From NCBI RefSeq assembly GCF_002355635.1, contig NZ_AP017559.1, positions 1 to 64,000 on the forward strand: a stretch of DNA of 64,000 nucleotides. Reading direction: 5' to 3'. Shown piece by piece: positions 34,236 to 42,955 of the stretch; the first letter of the stretch is position 1, and the number at the start of each line of letters is the position of its first letter. Under the pieces are notes generated by a model, which saw nothing but the letters and a program-made list of their open reading frames with translations, made no database searches and had not been told where the DNA came from. A program made the position numbers and the translations under genes. Source of the DNA: Halopenitus persicus (lineage in GTDB: Archaea > Halobacteriota > Halobacteria > Halobacteriales > Haloferacaceae).

Positions 34236-35324
34236 TCACCCGGTTTCTTCCCCGTCGAGGCGAGACCAATTTTCCGAACTAACACGGAGCGTAGCTTTGA
34301 GTGCGCCGAGAACGACGGGGCCGAAAAATAGCCCCATAACCCCGAATGCGTACCCCCCGCCAAGAATCCCGAGAAGGATAACGACAGGGTTGAGTTTCGC
34401 ATACCTATTGACAGCGAACGGGCGGAGATAGTCATCAGTAAGCCCGACGATGATCACGCTGTAGACGAATAATCCCACAGCGAAAGCCGGTTTCCCCGTG
34501 AGATATAGATAGCCAGCCGCTCCTCCCCAGATCGGAATCGTTCCGACCAGAGGAACCATAGCGAGGACAACCATAACGGCCGTCCAAAATACCGCACTCG
34601 GAACACCGGCTACTGCGAGCCCGACGCCGGCGACGACGGCTTGGATGAATGCGACGAAGACGTGCCCCAAAAGGCCTCCCCACATCACGCCGTTGATTTC
34701 GGTATGCAGGTCACGCTGAATGTCCGCGGGAAGCGGGACTAGTTGAGTAAACCAATTCAGCAGGTCGTCGCCGTCTTTGAGAAGGTAGTAGAGGAGAAAC
34801 AGCGCGAGTGCGACTCCGATCAGGTGGAACGTGACCGTCCCGAACGCGTCGATCGATATGTCAAACACGACCGTTCCGAGCTCCCGCCCGGAACCGACGA
34901 GTTCCCCGAGGATATCTATCTCCTGCCCGGTGAGTTCTTCAACTTGAGATTCGATATCTTCGATCCATATCTCGTTAGCCCCGAAGTTTTCGAGGGCCTG
35001 CTCGGCACTATTGGCGACCACACCGATGACGACGACTAACGGTGTGACGAATCCGACAACTGCCAGCACGACGAGTGAGAACGCCGTCACCATTGGAGAT
35101 GCATACTCTTCGAAACGAACTTGCAGCGGGTAGAGCAGGTAGGCGAGAAGGACGGCACCAAGAACGTACTGGAGAAACGGCTGGATCAGCACACCGGACA
35201 AGGTGAGAAGAACGGCGACTAGCGTGAGAAGAAACCACTTCCGTGAATTCACGAACGCTAATCCGTCAACCAGCAACAAAAAAGATTCGCGGTTTTCGAG
35301 AAGTTGACTGAGGTTCTTCGTCAA
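34236..35324 (-). CDS. AI-2E family transporter (PerM-like)
   Basis: 362 aa with about eight membrane segments. Typical features: GVLIQPFLQYVLGAVLLAYLLYP in the first third, FLLYYLLKDGDDLL in the middle, and the conserved end region NPVVILLGILGGGYAFG followed by GLFFGPVVLG. Members of this family export varied small molecules or act as Na+/H+ antiporters; the substrate here is unknown. Monocistronic on the minus strand. Confidence 0.92.
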   Translation of the reverse strand: MTKNLSQLLENRESFLLLVDGLAFVNSRKWFLLTLVAVLLTLSGVLIQPFLQYVLGAVLLAYLLYPLQVRFEEYASPMVTAFSLVVLAVVGFVTPLVVVIGVVANSAEQALENFGANEIWIEDIESQVEELTGQEIDILGELVGSGRELGTVVFDISIDAFGTVTFHLIGVALALFLLYYLLKDGDDLLNWFTQLVPLPADIQRDLHTEINGVMWGGLLGHVFVAFIQAVVAGVGLAVAGVPSAVFWTAVMVVLAMVPLVGTIPIWGGAAGYLYLTGKPAFAVGLFVYSVIIVGLTDDYLRPFAVNRYAKLNPVVILLGILGGGYAFGVMGLFFGPVVLGALKATLRVSSENWSRLDGEETG

Positions 35325-35408
35325 CCGTTCTTAGGAGCCGGTATCGACCCGTCTCAACCGGTTTGAGAAACCACCGTCGGTGGGACGGCTTTGGCTACCA
35401 GACTCTTG

Positions 35409-35864
35409 CTATGGTGGATTCTCGGCCTCGTTCAGGAGCTCAACAGACTTGGTGTCGTATGCCCGACGCCACAGACTATGAATGGCGCGTGCAACGAGCA
35501 TCGGCTCCGTTGTGGTGATACAGGATTGCTCAACGTTGGCGGAGCGTGCCTCCGGTGGCGAGTGAAAGTGCTTCTCCGGCATACCTGGTTTCGGGTGATA
35601 GTCGAATCGGAAGTTCACCCCTTGCTCATCAGTGTGGTGGAAACTGTAGTACCCTTTCTGGAACCACCGAATGTCGAATCGGCACCAACTCGCGTCGCCG
35701 ATCCCGTCCGAGAATCGAATTTCGAGCTTTGTCGGATCTAGGCGGCTGTCGAATGCGGCTTCCTCGACGAGGCCGTCGAGATTCGCGAACACGGAGCGAA
35801 TTCCTTCCAATGTGACGTCGTCGATCGGGCCGACGTTGCCCTCAATATCCGTTTGTTCGGTCAT
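35409..35864 (-). CDS. Conserved haloarchaeal hypothetical protein
   Basis: 151 aa. Beta-rich middle with EIRFSDGIGDASWCRFDIRW and YYSFHHTDEQGVNFRFDYH, then HFHSPPEA. It directly follows the helix-turn-helix gene (stop TAA and start ATG adjoining: TAAATG). The pair recurs in haloarchaeal plasmids as HTH plus partner and is a candidate toxin-antitoxin unit, by analogy only. Confidence 0.75.
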   Translation of the reverse strand: MTEQTDIEGNVGPIDDVTLEGIRSVFANLDGLVEEAAFDSRLDPTKLEIRFSDGIGDASWCRFDIRWFQKGYYSFHHTDEQGVNFRFDYHPKPGMPEKHFHSPPEARSANVEQSCITTTEPMLVARAIHSLWRRAYDTKSVELLNEAENPP

Positions 35865-36479
35865 TTACGCCGCCGAATGGGCTGGATTATCACCGAGAGC
35901 TCCGCGTTCACGTGTGGCGGTGCGCCCTTCAGAGGCGCGGGCCGCCGCCGAACGACTGTCGTCTGGATCAAAGTCGTAGAGAGTGAGCGCTGCTTGGGCG
36001 ATCTCTAGGTTTTGCTCGACCTGCTGCCAACGGGTCAGATCCTGCCAGCCATCGTCGTCCGGTTCCAGTTTGAGTGTGAGCTCGTCGATGTCGCCGACAT
36101 CGTACCGCTCCTGGAAATCCCGACGCTCGGATTTGAGATCCTGAATTGCCTGGCGAATCTCGTCTTTCGTGTGCTCGCGGTGGATATCGGCGATCCGCTG
36201 CATTGCGAGCATCTGGGGTGCGCGCATATACCGGGATCCGGTGTCCGTCGTGATCGTCTTCACGCGACCGGTCTCCGCGAGAGCAGCCAGGTGCTTGCGA
36301 GCGGTCGGTTCGCTCACCCGAGCACGCTCGGCGATCTGCTTTGCGCTCTGTGGCTCTGTGGTGACGTCGATCACCTGGCGGATGCGCTCGAACGTCGTCG
36401 TGTCGGCCTTCCAGTCCTCCACGGCCGCCTCGTTAACGTCGCCCTCCCAGTGCTCTGTCGGGGCATCGGGTGAGGTCAT
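35865..36479 (-). CDS. Winged-helix transcriptional regulator
   Basis: 204 aa. The DNA-binding part is IRQVIDVTTEPQSAKQIAERARV followed by SEPTARKHLAALAETGRV. A helical coiled part follows (TKDEIRQAIQDLKSERRDF). Acidic N-terminus. It leads a two-gene unit, so it probably controls the following 151-aa protein as repressor or antitoxin. Confidence 0.8.
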   Translation of the reverse strand: MTSPDAPTEHWEGDVNEAAVEDWKADTTTFERIRQVIDVTTEPQSAKQIAERARVSEPTARKHLAALAETGRVKTITTDTGSRYMRAPQMLAMQRIADIHREHTKDEIRQAIQDLKSERRDFQERYDVGDIDELTLKLEPDDDGWQDLTRWQQVEQNLEIAQAALTLYDFDPDDSRSAAARASEGRTATRERGALGDNPAHSAA

Positions 36480-36558
36480 AGTCGTATATTCAACTGGTGG
36501 TAATATAATACTTTCCTAGGAATAAGCATATTTTTGGGGAACTCAGAACACTTGTTGT

Positions 36559-36948
36559 AACGGCCCCGCCTTCCGAACGCTCAACGCGTTCGCTCGCGAG
36601 ATTCTGCTGACGGCGAAACAACGGTTGGAGGCCGGCGGCTGGCGCGTTGTCCACGGCATCGTCGACTCCATTTGGGTGACCCCGGACCCCGACGTCGACG
36701 ACGATGATCGCGAGGACCTCGAGGCGCTCGCGACGGAGATCGCGGAATGCGTCGAGGTTCGGCTTGAACACGAAGCTCACTACGACTGGGTGGCATTTGT
36801 TCCGCAGCGCGAGAGCGATGCCGGCGCGTTGAGCAAGTACTTCGGGAAGGTCGCCGGCGACGACGACTTCAAGATCAGAGGCATTGAAGCACGGCAGCGC
36901 TCGGCCCCCCGTTCTTCGAGGAATAATTTCTTGATCGAATACAGCTGA
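36559..36948 (+). pseudogene. Fragment of a plasmid B-family DNA polymerase
   Basis: Reads FRTLNAFAREILLTAKQRL, EAGGWRVVHGIVDSIWVTP and then DAGALSKYFGKVAGDDDFKIRG, RGIEARQRS. The segment around HGIVDSIWV corresponds to the polymerase motif C region (YGDTDS-like, here VDS) of haloarchaeal plasmid PolB proteins. Only about 125 codons of a protein of several hundred residues remain; the end (PRSSRNNFLIEYS) is frameshifted. Remnant of a lost replicon segment. Confidence 0.75.
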
Positions 36949-36967
36949 AGTGTTCTTTGACACTAAA

Positions 36968-37009
36968 TTAACCAACAATAGCTGGGTTTGACATCTCGAT
37001 GTTGGTTAA
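36968..37009. repeat. TTAACCAAC inverted repeat, copy D
   Basis: TTAACCAAC (36968-36976) and GTTGGTTAA (37001-37009), 24-base spacer, 20 bases after the polymerase fragment. Confidence 0.85.
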
Positions 37010-37108
37010 TTCACGACATAGAAAAAACGGTGGCACCTCGAAGTCAAGGCCCAAGGTGATTCACGTAGAATCAAGGAGAAAGCCTTGCCCTTCACGGTGG
37101 GGAGGGTG

Positions 37109-37440
37109 TCAAGGCAAGTGGCGTAATTGGGAGTCAACCAGATCTTCAACTTTCTCTTGCGGGACCGACTGTATCCGAGAATCTTCCCGCAAGGTCTCGA
37201 GAATGGTCTGTGGCCGATCACCAAACCGAAACTCAAGGAACATCCCGGAACTCGGCCCGTGACTCCGTCGTTCAAAGTCGACCAGCGAATACGTCGTCAG
37301 CTCTTTCATCTTGTTCACGTAGGTTTCTTGGTGGTACTGTACGACGTCGATCGCAGATGACAGGGCCTGATAAATTCGATAGCCGATCGTGCTGCGTGCC
37401 GTTTCATCGGGTGTTCGAGCTGCAACGGCAGCTGTGGCGT
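37109..37440 (-). pseudogene. Gene remnant cut by ISH8
   Basis: Open frame from the ISH8 edge: ARTPDETARSTIGYRIYQAL, DVVQYHQETYVNKM and FLEFRFGDRPQTILETLRED to the stop. There is no start codon on this side of the IS. Family not recognised; the intact protein would have been longer at the N-terminus. Confidence 0.55.
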
Positions 37441-38843
37441 CATCCGTCTTTAGTTAAGCGAGAAACCGCGTGGCAGCGGCGGCTTATCGGGACTACTTTT
37501 CGGAAGGAATGAGGAGGAATCGAGTGTGCACAACGAAGCCTCCTCGTCTCAAATTATGCGTCGGCTCACTACACTGTTTCCCTCTGAGTTCCTTGAAGAG
37601 CACGCCGAGGAACTCGGCGTGGTCGAACGTGACCGCAAACTCCAGATTCCTGCCTTTGTCTGGGCATTCGTGTTCGGCTTCGCCGCAGGCGAAAGCCGAA
37701 CACTCGCCGGGTTTAGACGCTGTTACAACGCTACTGCCGATGAAACGATTTCTCCGGGCGGGTTCTATCAGCGGTTGACTCCGACGCTTGCGGAGTACCT
37801 CCGCGACCTCGTCGAGCGCGGTCTCGACGAGGTCGCTGTTCCTAACGCTGTTGACGCTGATATCGACCGATTTAGAGATGTGATGATCGCTGATGGAACG
37901 GTGTTGCGGTTACACGAATTTCTCTCAGATCAGTTCGAAGCCCGCCACGAGGAGCAGGCTGGAGCGAAGCTCCACCTGCTCCACAATGCCACGGTGCAGA
38001 CGATTGAACGGCTCGACACTGCTAACGAAAAAACGCACGACAGCACCCTGTTCAAAACAGGGCCGTGGCTTGAGAACCGCCTCGTGTTGTTCGATCTCGC
38101 CTATTTCAAGTACCGCCGGTTTGCGCTGATCGACGAGAACGACGGCTACTTCGTGAGTCGGCTGAAGCAGAACGCGAATCCGGTGATTACGGAAGAATTA
38201 CGGGAATGGCGCGGCCGCGCCATTCCCTTAGAGGGCAAGCAGCTCCGCGCTGTTCTCGACGACCTCGACCGGAAGTACATCGATGTAGAGGTCGAAGTAG
38301 AGTTCAAACGAGGGCCGTACAACGGGACACGATCGCTGGATACGAAGCAATTTCGCGTCGTCGGCGTCCGCGACGAGGACGCCGACGACTACCATCTGTA
38401 TATGACGAATTTGGCGAGAAAAGAGTTCTTTCCGGCAGATTTAGCAGAGATCTACCGCTGTCGGTGGGAAGTTGAGTTGCTGTTCCGCGAGCTGAAGACG
38501 CAGTACGAACTGGATGAGTTCGACACGAGTGACGAACACGTGGTGGAGATCTTGCTGTACGCAGCGTTGCTCTCGCTGCTGGTAAGCCGTGATCTGTTGG
38601 ATCTCGTCACTGAGCAGGCAGATGATGAGCTCGTCTTTCCGACAGAGCGCTGGGCGGCGACCTTTCGGTCGCACGCCCAGCTCATCCTCCACGAACTCGG
38701 TGAGTACCTCGGCTACTCACCACCGCCGCTGCTCGAACGGCTGATCGAAGACGCTCAAAAAATCCACAAGCAGCGACCGATCTTACAAGAGACACTCGCT
38801 ACCGCTACACAACCGAGGTGTGAGGCTTAACTAAAGACGGATG
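37441..38843 (+). mobile_element. ISH8-type insertion sequence (IS4 family)
   Basis: 1403 bp with perfect 19-bp terminal inverted repeats (CATCCGTCTTTAGTTAAGC at the left, its complement ending at 38843). Size and ends fit ISH8. The flanks (GCTGTGGCGT left, CCCTCTCACA right) are not a duplication, so this copy was involved in a deletion or recombination after insertion. Confidence 0.93.
37556..38830 (+). CDS. ISH8-type transposase
   Basis: 424 aa from MRRLTTLFPSEF; a GTG at 37526 would add ten residues. DDE features of the IS4 group: MIADGTVLRLHEF (first D), LVLFDLAYFKYRRF (second D), and the YREK-like EIYRCRWEVELLFRELK with the glutamate. The frame is intact, so the enzyme is probably functional. 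Confidence 0.93.
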   Translation: MRRLTTLFPSEFLEEHAEELGVVERDRKLQIPAFVWAFVFGFAAGESRTLAGFRRCYNATADETISPGGFYQRLTPTLAEYLRDLVERGLDEVAVPNAVDADIDRFRDVMIADGTVLRLHEFLSDQFEARHEEQAGAKLHLLHNATVQTIERLDTANEKTHDSTLFKTGPWLENRLVLFDLAYFKYRRFALIDENDGYFVSRLKQNANPVITEELREWRGRAIPLEGKQLRAVLDDLDRKYIDVEVEVEFKRGPYNGTRSLDTKQFRVVGVRDEDADDYHLYMTNLARKEFFPADLAEIYRCRWEVELLFRELKTQYELDEFDTSDEHVVEILLYAALLSLLVSRDLLDLVTEQADDELVFPTERWAATFRSHAQLILHELGEYLGYSPPPLLERLIEDAQKIHKQRPILQETLATATQPRCEA

Positions 38844-38960
38844 CCCTCTCACAGTCCCCTCACTTGGGTTCGCAATCGCGAGTTTCTCGAAGATCCCGAC
38901 GATCTTGTCCGGGAACAGTGCTGAGATAGCGCCGAGGACACCCACGAGTGTTCGAATCAT
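38844..38960 (-). pseudogene. Small membrane protein gene cut by ISH8
   Basis: Starts MIRTLVGVLGAISALFPDK and IVGIFEKLAIANPSEGT, then runs into the ISH8 end. Only the first 38 codons remain. It does not match the fragment on the other side of ISH8. Confidence 0.6.
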
Positions 38961-39097
38961 ACGATATGGTTCGACTGATACGGATATAATTCTCGCTGTG
39001 ATCCTACACTAGCGAGAATGATAGGTGTCCAAACGGTAGCGGTTTCGAATCAAGAACAATGCGCAGAGGCTGCTTTACGAATATACATCCCGAATAC

Positions 39098-39373
39098 TCA
39101 GGGGTTCGGGGCATACAGGGCGTAGAGAATCGACAGCATCCCGGCTGCGGTGACAACTGCTGCGACGAATCCTGCTTCGAAGATCGACACCTGGAGGAGT
39201 TCGAAGAGGACGCCTTCGAGAAGGCCGCCAAGCCCGACCAGCGCGAAGCCGGCGGCGACGTACAGCAGCAACTGTGTGTGATGCCGTTGGTATCCGCGAT
39301 ACGCCTGGTAAGCGATGACCAGCGCCAGCGCGGTCGTGAACAGCTTGCCGATGACGAATAGTGTGTGTTCCAT
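39098..39373 (-). CDS. Membrane protein, three segments (DUF7521-like)
   Basis: 91 aa with three hydrophobic helices (TLFVIGKLFTTALALVIAYQ, LLYVAAGFALVGLGGLLEG, FVAAVVTAAGMLSILYALY). It follows the winged-helix regulator by 3 bases, a pairing common in haloarchaea (regulator plus small membrane protein). Specific role unknown. Confidence 0.8.
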   Translation of the reverse strand: MEHTLFVIGKLFTTALALVIAYQAYRGYQRHHTQLLLYVAAGFALVGLGGLLEGVLFELLQVSIFEAGFVAAVVTAAGMLSILYALYAPNP

Positions 39374-39376
39374 AAG

Positions 39377-39727
39377 TCAGTCTCCCCGCATCTCCTCGAA
39401 GATGGTCGTAATCCGGTCGGCGGGGTCCGGTCGGACGTCGATCTGGACATCGAACCCCTCCGCCTGCAGGAGGACTTCGACACGTTCGAGGCGCGCTTCG
39501 TACTCGCTGTAGTGCCGGCCACCGGGGTCGACGTGCGTGTACTCCTCGAGGAGGCCCTGCTCGACGAGGTGCGTGACACGGCGCGAGACGGTCGGACGCG
39601 ACATGTCGCATTCCTCGCTGAGTTCCCTCGCAGACAGTCGGTCGGTCTTCGTCGCCACGAGGATGTCGCGGGCGTACTCGTCGTCGAGTGTTGCGAAGAT
39701 GTCCGACGGGTCGGCCTCCTCAGTCAC
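39377..39727 (-). CDS. ArsR-like winged-helix regulator
   Basis: 116 aa from a GTG start (39727), chosen because TATA sequence ATATATTA lies about 26 bases upstream, fitting a leaderless transcript. The longer open frame to 40240 overlaps DoxX and is a shadow. DNA-binding core: DEYARDILVATKTDRLSARE, CDMSRPTVSRRVTHLVEQ. Probably controls itself, the membrane protein and perhaps the divergent doxX. Confidence 0.85.
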   Translation of the reverse strand: MTEEADPSDIFATLDDEYARDILVATKTDRLSARELSEECDMSRPTVSRRVTHLVEQGLLEEYTHVDPGGRHYSEYEARLERVEVLLQAEGFDVQIDVRPDPADRITTIFEEMRGD

Positions 39728-39751
39728 ACGTCCGTACTCGCGACAGGAGGG

Positions 39752-39759
39752 TAATATAT
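39752..39759 (-). promoter_or_regulatory. TATA box of the ArsR-like regulator
   Basis: TAATATAT inside the near-palindrome GGGTAATATATCCC, 25-32 bases upstream of the GTG at 39727. Confidence 0.45.
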
Positions 39760-39841
39760 CCCGCCGATTTTCTGACTCAGAACGCCGGCTCGCTATTATA
39801 TCGTCTTTCTCCGCGTACTGATAGTTGAAGGTGCAATAATT

Positions 39842-40402
39842 ATGTCCACACTCGACTCCGGCATGAACCAGCTCGAGAGCAGAGTCGGCGGCCTGACCGT
39901 CGGCGGGAAAGTCCACAGCCTCAGCGCGTGGTTCGTGCTCGCGCTCCGCCTTATGATGGGCTACGCGTTCGCGTACTCCGGATTCACGAAGATCACTGGC
40001 GAGTTCGCCGCCGGCGGCTATCTGTCGAACGTCGCCGCGACGAACGGCAACCCGCTCGCGGGCATGTTCGCGTGGATGGGCTCGACGCCGTGGTTCGTTG
40101 AGTTCGCGAACGTCGCCGTCCCGTGGGGCGAGCTGTTCATCGGCCTCGGCCTCCTCGTGGGTGCGTTCGTCCGCCTCGCGGCGTTCTTCGGCGCGCTCAT
40201 GATGCTTATGTTCTACTTCGGGAACTGGGACATGGGCCACGGATTCATCAACGGTGACTTCGCGTACATGCTCGTGTTCCTCGCGGTCGCCGCGTTCGCC
40301 GCAGGCCGCATCCTGGGCCTCGACCAGTACATCGAGAATTACGACGTCGGCGGTGAGACGCTCGTCGAGCGCTACCCCGCCCTCGAATACATCCTCGGCT
40401 AA
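39842..40402 (+). CDS. DoxX family membrane protein
   Basis: 186 aa, four membrane helices. DoxX features: LRLMMGYAFAYSGFTKITG, PWGELFIGLGLLVGAFVRLAA and GNWDMGHGFINGDFAYMLV. A start at 39866 (MNQLES) is also possible. DoxX proteins are linked to quinone or thiosulfate redox and to oxidative stress. It opens the metal-handling island and is followed by a SHOCT protein. Confidence 0.9.
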   Translation: MSTLDSGMNQLESRVGGLTVGGKVHSLSAWFVLALRLMMGYAFAYSGFTKITGEFAAGGYLSNVAATNGNPLAGMFAWMGSTPWFVEFANVAVPWGELFIGLGLLVGAFVRLAAFFGALMMLMFYFGNWDMGHGFINGDFAYMLVFLAVAAFAAGRILGLDQYIENYDVGGETLVERYPALEYILG

Positions 40403-40430
40403 CCACGCCGAGACCTTTGGGAGTACAACA

Positions 40431-40826
40431 ATGCAAAATTCAATTCAAGCACGCGGGATTCGTTCTCTGGGACTCATCGTCGTTGGAGCGCTGGTTCTGG
40501 CCGTCGTCGCCGGAATGGCGCTAACGCACGCAACCGTCCCAGATGCAATGATGTGGAGCTGGCACGACGGTATGTGGAACGACGGCCACATGGCCGGATG
40601 GGGTAGCTGGGGCTGGGGGATGATGCTGTTCGGGCTCCTGTGGATGGCACTCCTCGTCGCCGTCCCCCTCGGTCTCATCTACTGGCTGGGGACGCTGTCG
40701 CATTCGAACGGCCCCGCCGAGGAGAGCGCACTCGCCGTCCTCGAAGAGCGGTACGCCCGTGGCGAGATCGACGACGAGGAATTCGACCGCCGTCGGGCCC
40801 GTCTCACACCAGATGATAGACGGTAG
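40431..40826 (+). CDS. SHOCT-domain membrane protein, His/Met-rich
   Basis: 131 aa from MQNSIQARGIRS. Two membrane segments surround a loop rich in Met, His and Trp (MMWSWHDGMWNDGHMAG), suitable for copper or other soft metals. The C-terminal SHOCT motif is ALAVLEERYARGEIDDEEF. The longer frame from 40254 overlaps doxX and is rejected. Similar in plan to the protein at 42956. Confidence 0.85.
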   Translation: MQNSIQARGIRSLGLIVVGALVLAVVAGMALTHATVPDAMMWSWHDGMWNDGHMAGWGSWGWGMMLFGLLWMALLVAVPLGLIYWLGTLSHSNGPAEESALAVLEERYARGEIDDEEFDRRRARLTPDDRR

Positions 40827-40840
40827 CGGACGGTCGTTCC

Positions 40841-41290
40841 TTACTCGCTGACTTCGGTTTTCACGACGGTTGCTGGACGGGTCGTCAATCGGAGGACGCG
40901 GTCGGTGACACTGCCGAGCAGCGCACGGTATTCATCCGGCCGGCGTTTGGTGCCGAGGACGAGTAGATCCGCGTCACAGTCGTCTGCGTGGTCGACGATC
41001 GTCTCAGCGGGGCGCCCGTGTTGCATCGCTGTCTCAACGTCGACACCGACGTCCGACGCTCGGCGCCGGAGCGCTGATAGCGTCTCCTCGCCGTGTTCTT
41101 CGAGACCGTGTTCAGGGCCTTCGGCTTCGTCGACGTACTCGTCGCCGCTGTACGCAGTCACGACGTCCTCGTCAACGACGTAGAGCACATGAAGGACTGC
41201 GTCGTGGGCGGCTGCGAGTTCGAGTGCGTGCGTTGCAGCTTCTTCGGATGCGACAGTGCCGTCGGTCGACAGGAGAATTCGGTCGTACAT
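40841..41290 (-). CDS. Universal stress protein (UspA family)
   Basis: 149 aa from MYDRILLSTDGT (41290). ATP-binding UspA pattern: ILLSTDGTVASEEA at the start and LLVLGTKRRPDEYRALLGS-VTDRVLRL near the end (G-x2-G-x9-G-S/T). Convergent with the SHOCT gene (14 bases apart). A general stress-survival role is likely. Confidence 0.9.
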   Translation of the reverse strand: MYDRILLSTDGTVASEEAATHALELAAAHDAVLHVLYVVDEDVVTAYSGDEYVDEAEGPEHGLEEHGEETLSALRRRASDVGVDVETAMQHGRPAETIVDHADDCDADLLVLGTKRRPDEYRALLGSVTDRVLRLTTRPATVVKTEVSE

Positions 41291-41388
41291 GTAGTCGGAT
41301 TTCAAACGGGGGTACATTAAATCTGGATTCCAGTTCTCACCGGTCAAGAGAGTCCGCTGTCAACCGTTGATCTTCGGCGAGACGTTCG

Positions 41389-42774
41389 TCAGTGGTCGTG
41401 TCCCTCCATCACCATCGGATGTCCGGTGGCGTATTCGTCGGGGGCCTCCTCGAAGGTCTCCTTGCAAGTCTTCGAGCAGAAGTAGTACGTCTCGCCGTCG
41501 TGCGTCGCCGATGGCCCGCCGTCGTCGGTCCGCATCCCGCAGACCGGGTCTCGGTACTGACCGGGAGCACCGAGGCCCTTCTTGTATACATAGAGGAGAA
41601 AGCCCGAAAGCGCGAAGGCAATGATGTTGAGGTAGAACGTGTAGTTGAGTTCAAAGTACGTCTGTTCGGTCGCCGTCTCCCCGCCGGCCAGGTCCGGAAC
41701 GATGCCGAGCGCATCGAACAGCACCTCCATCAGGAAGCCGGTGAACGCCATCGTGACGAAAAAGACGCCGAGGATGTACAGCATGATCTTCCAGCCGTAG
41801 TACTTCCGGTAGACGTTCAACACGGGAATCGTGATGAGGTCGGCGTAGACGAACGCGATGACGCCGGCGAAGCTGATGCCGCCACCCCAGAGGGCGACGG
41901 CGAACGGGACGTTGCCCATACTCCCGACGAAACTAATGACGGCGATGGCGACGCCCATAATCGCGTTCTCGGCGGTCACGAGCAGGCCGTCACCCTGGAT
42001 GAACAGCGTGTTCCAGACCCACTGCGGGACGAAGACGATGACGAACCCCGAGATGAGGAAGCCGGCGATGACGTCCTTCCAGATCATCGACCACTCCTTG
42101 CGGAACTGGTTCCCGACCTTGTACCAGCCACCCCACGACCGTAACTCCTCGCGCCACCCGCCGCGGCTGGACGTCTCCTGCAGGTACGTTTCCAGACAGC
42201 CCTCCGAGCAGAATTCCAGCGTCTCGCCGCCGTCAGTGGTGAGGGTGTACTCGTCTTTGCCTTCCATCCCGCAGGTCGGGTCCTCGGTAATCCCCGCTTC
42301 CTGATCGCGTTCGTTGAGCGTCGCCCGGACCTCATCGAATAGATTCTCGGGGAGTGTAAGATGGACAATAACGGCCATCACGACGATGAGAATGAGACCG
42401 CCCAGCAGCTCCGCGAGAAGGAACTCCCAGCCCAGCAGGATCAGAATCATCAGCCCGAGTTCGACGATGAGGTTCGTCGACGCGAACATGAAAGCGAGAA
42501 AATTCACCGCGTGTGCCCCCTTCTTGAACAGTCCCTTCCCGATTGCGACGGCGCCGAAACTGCAACCGCTGCTCGCCGCTCCGAAGACGGTGGCTTTGGT
42601 GAGCCCGCTGAGATCACCGTCGCCCAGGACCTGAGCCATTCGTTCCTTGGAAACGTAGACCTGGACGAGGCTCGTGACCGTGAGCCCCATAATGATCGCC
42701 CACGCCGCCGTCCACAGAAAGCCAACACCGATGCGCAGGGCTTCAAGGATGCCATCAGTCATCGTCGCGACCAT
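41389..42774 (-). CDS. SO_0444/ArsP-type permease with two YHS domains
   Basis: 461 aa from MVATMTDGILEAL (42774); the longer frame to 43143 is not supported. Permease halves: ATVFGAASSGCSFGAVAIGKG and GVAIAVISFVGSMGNVPFAVAL. Two YHS/TRASH-like metal-binding domains: DPTCGMEGKDEY with FCSEGCLETYL, and DPVCGMRTDD with YYFCSKTCKETFE at the C-terminus. The end is His/Met-rich (GHPMVMEGHDH). Likely exports copper, zinc or a related metal, with the YHS domains as metal acceptors. Confidence 0.88.
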   Translation of the reverse strand: MVATMTDGILEALRIGVGFLWTAAWAIIMGLTVTSLVQVYVSKERMAQVLGDGDLSGLTKATVFGAASSGCSFGAVAIGKGLFKKGAHAVNFLAFMFASTNLIVELGLMILILLGWEFLLAELLGGLILIVVMAVIVHLTLPENLFDEVRATLNERDQEAGITEDPTCGMEGKDEYTLTTDGGETLEFCSEGCLETYLQETSSRGGWREELRSWGGWYKVGNQFRKEWSMIWKDVIAGFLISGFVIVFVPQWVWNTLFIQGDGLLVTAENAIMGVAIAVISFVGSMGNVPFAVALWGGGISFAGVIAFVYADLITIPVLNVYRKYYGWKIMLYILGVFFVTMAFTGFLMEVLFDALGIVPDLAGGETATEQTYFELNYTFYLNIIAFALSGFLLYVYKKGLGAPGQYRDPVCGMRTDDGGPSATHDGETYYFCSKTCKETFEEAPDEYATGHPMVMEGHDH

Positions 42775-42803
42775 AGGTATCATTTCGACGGGAGCATCTT
42801 TTG

Positions 42804-42864
42804 CAGTTTTCCTTCTGATAGTTCGGTTCAGAGCCCTGGTAAGTAGGGATTCAAAAGAAAACTG
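42804..42864. promoter_or_regulatory. Inverted repeat in the permease/SHOCT divergent promoter
   Basis: CAGTTTTC (42804-42811) and GAAAACTG (42857-42864), 45-base spacer, between the divergent starts at 42774 and 42956. Possible operator. Confidence 0.35.
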
Positions 42865-42955
42865 GGTGGCAGAAAGCGGAGGTCCAAGGCACAACCGCAT
42901 TGAATAGTCAGTACGTAGTATTAGTTGAGACCCGATCTCACGGAGGGAACACACT

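Noticed and set aside
33676-34269. 197-codon arginine-rich frame on the minus strand
   Set aside because: It is the shadow of the winged-helix fragment at 33792-34148, whose frame has clear protein character.
39377-40240. Extended 287-aa form of the ArsR-like regulator
   Set aside because: The extension is antisense to doxX; the TATA box supports a GTG start at 39727.
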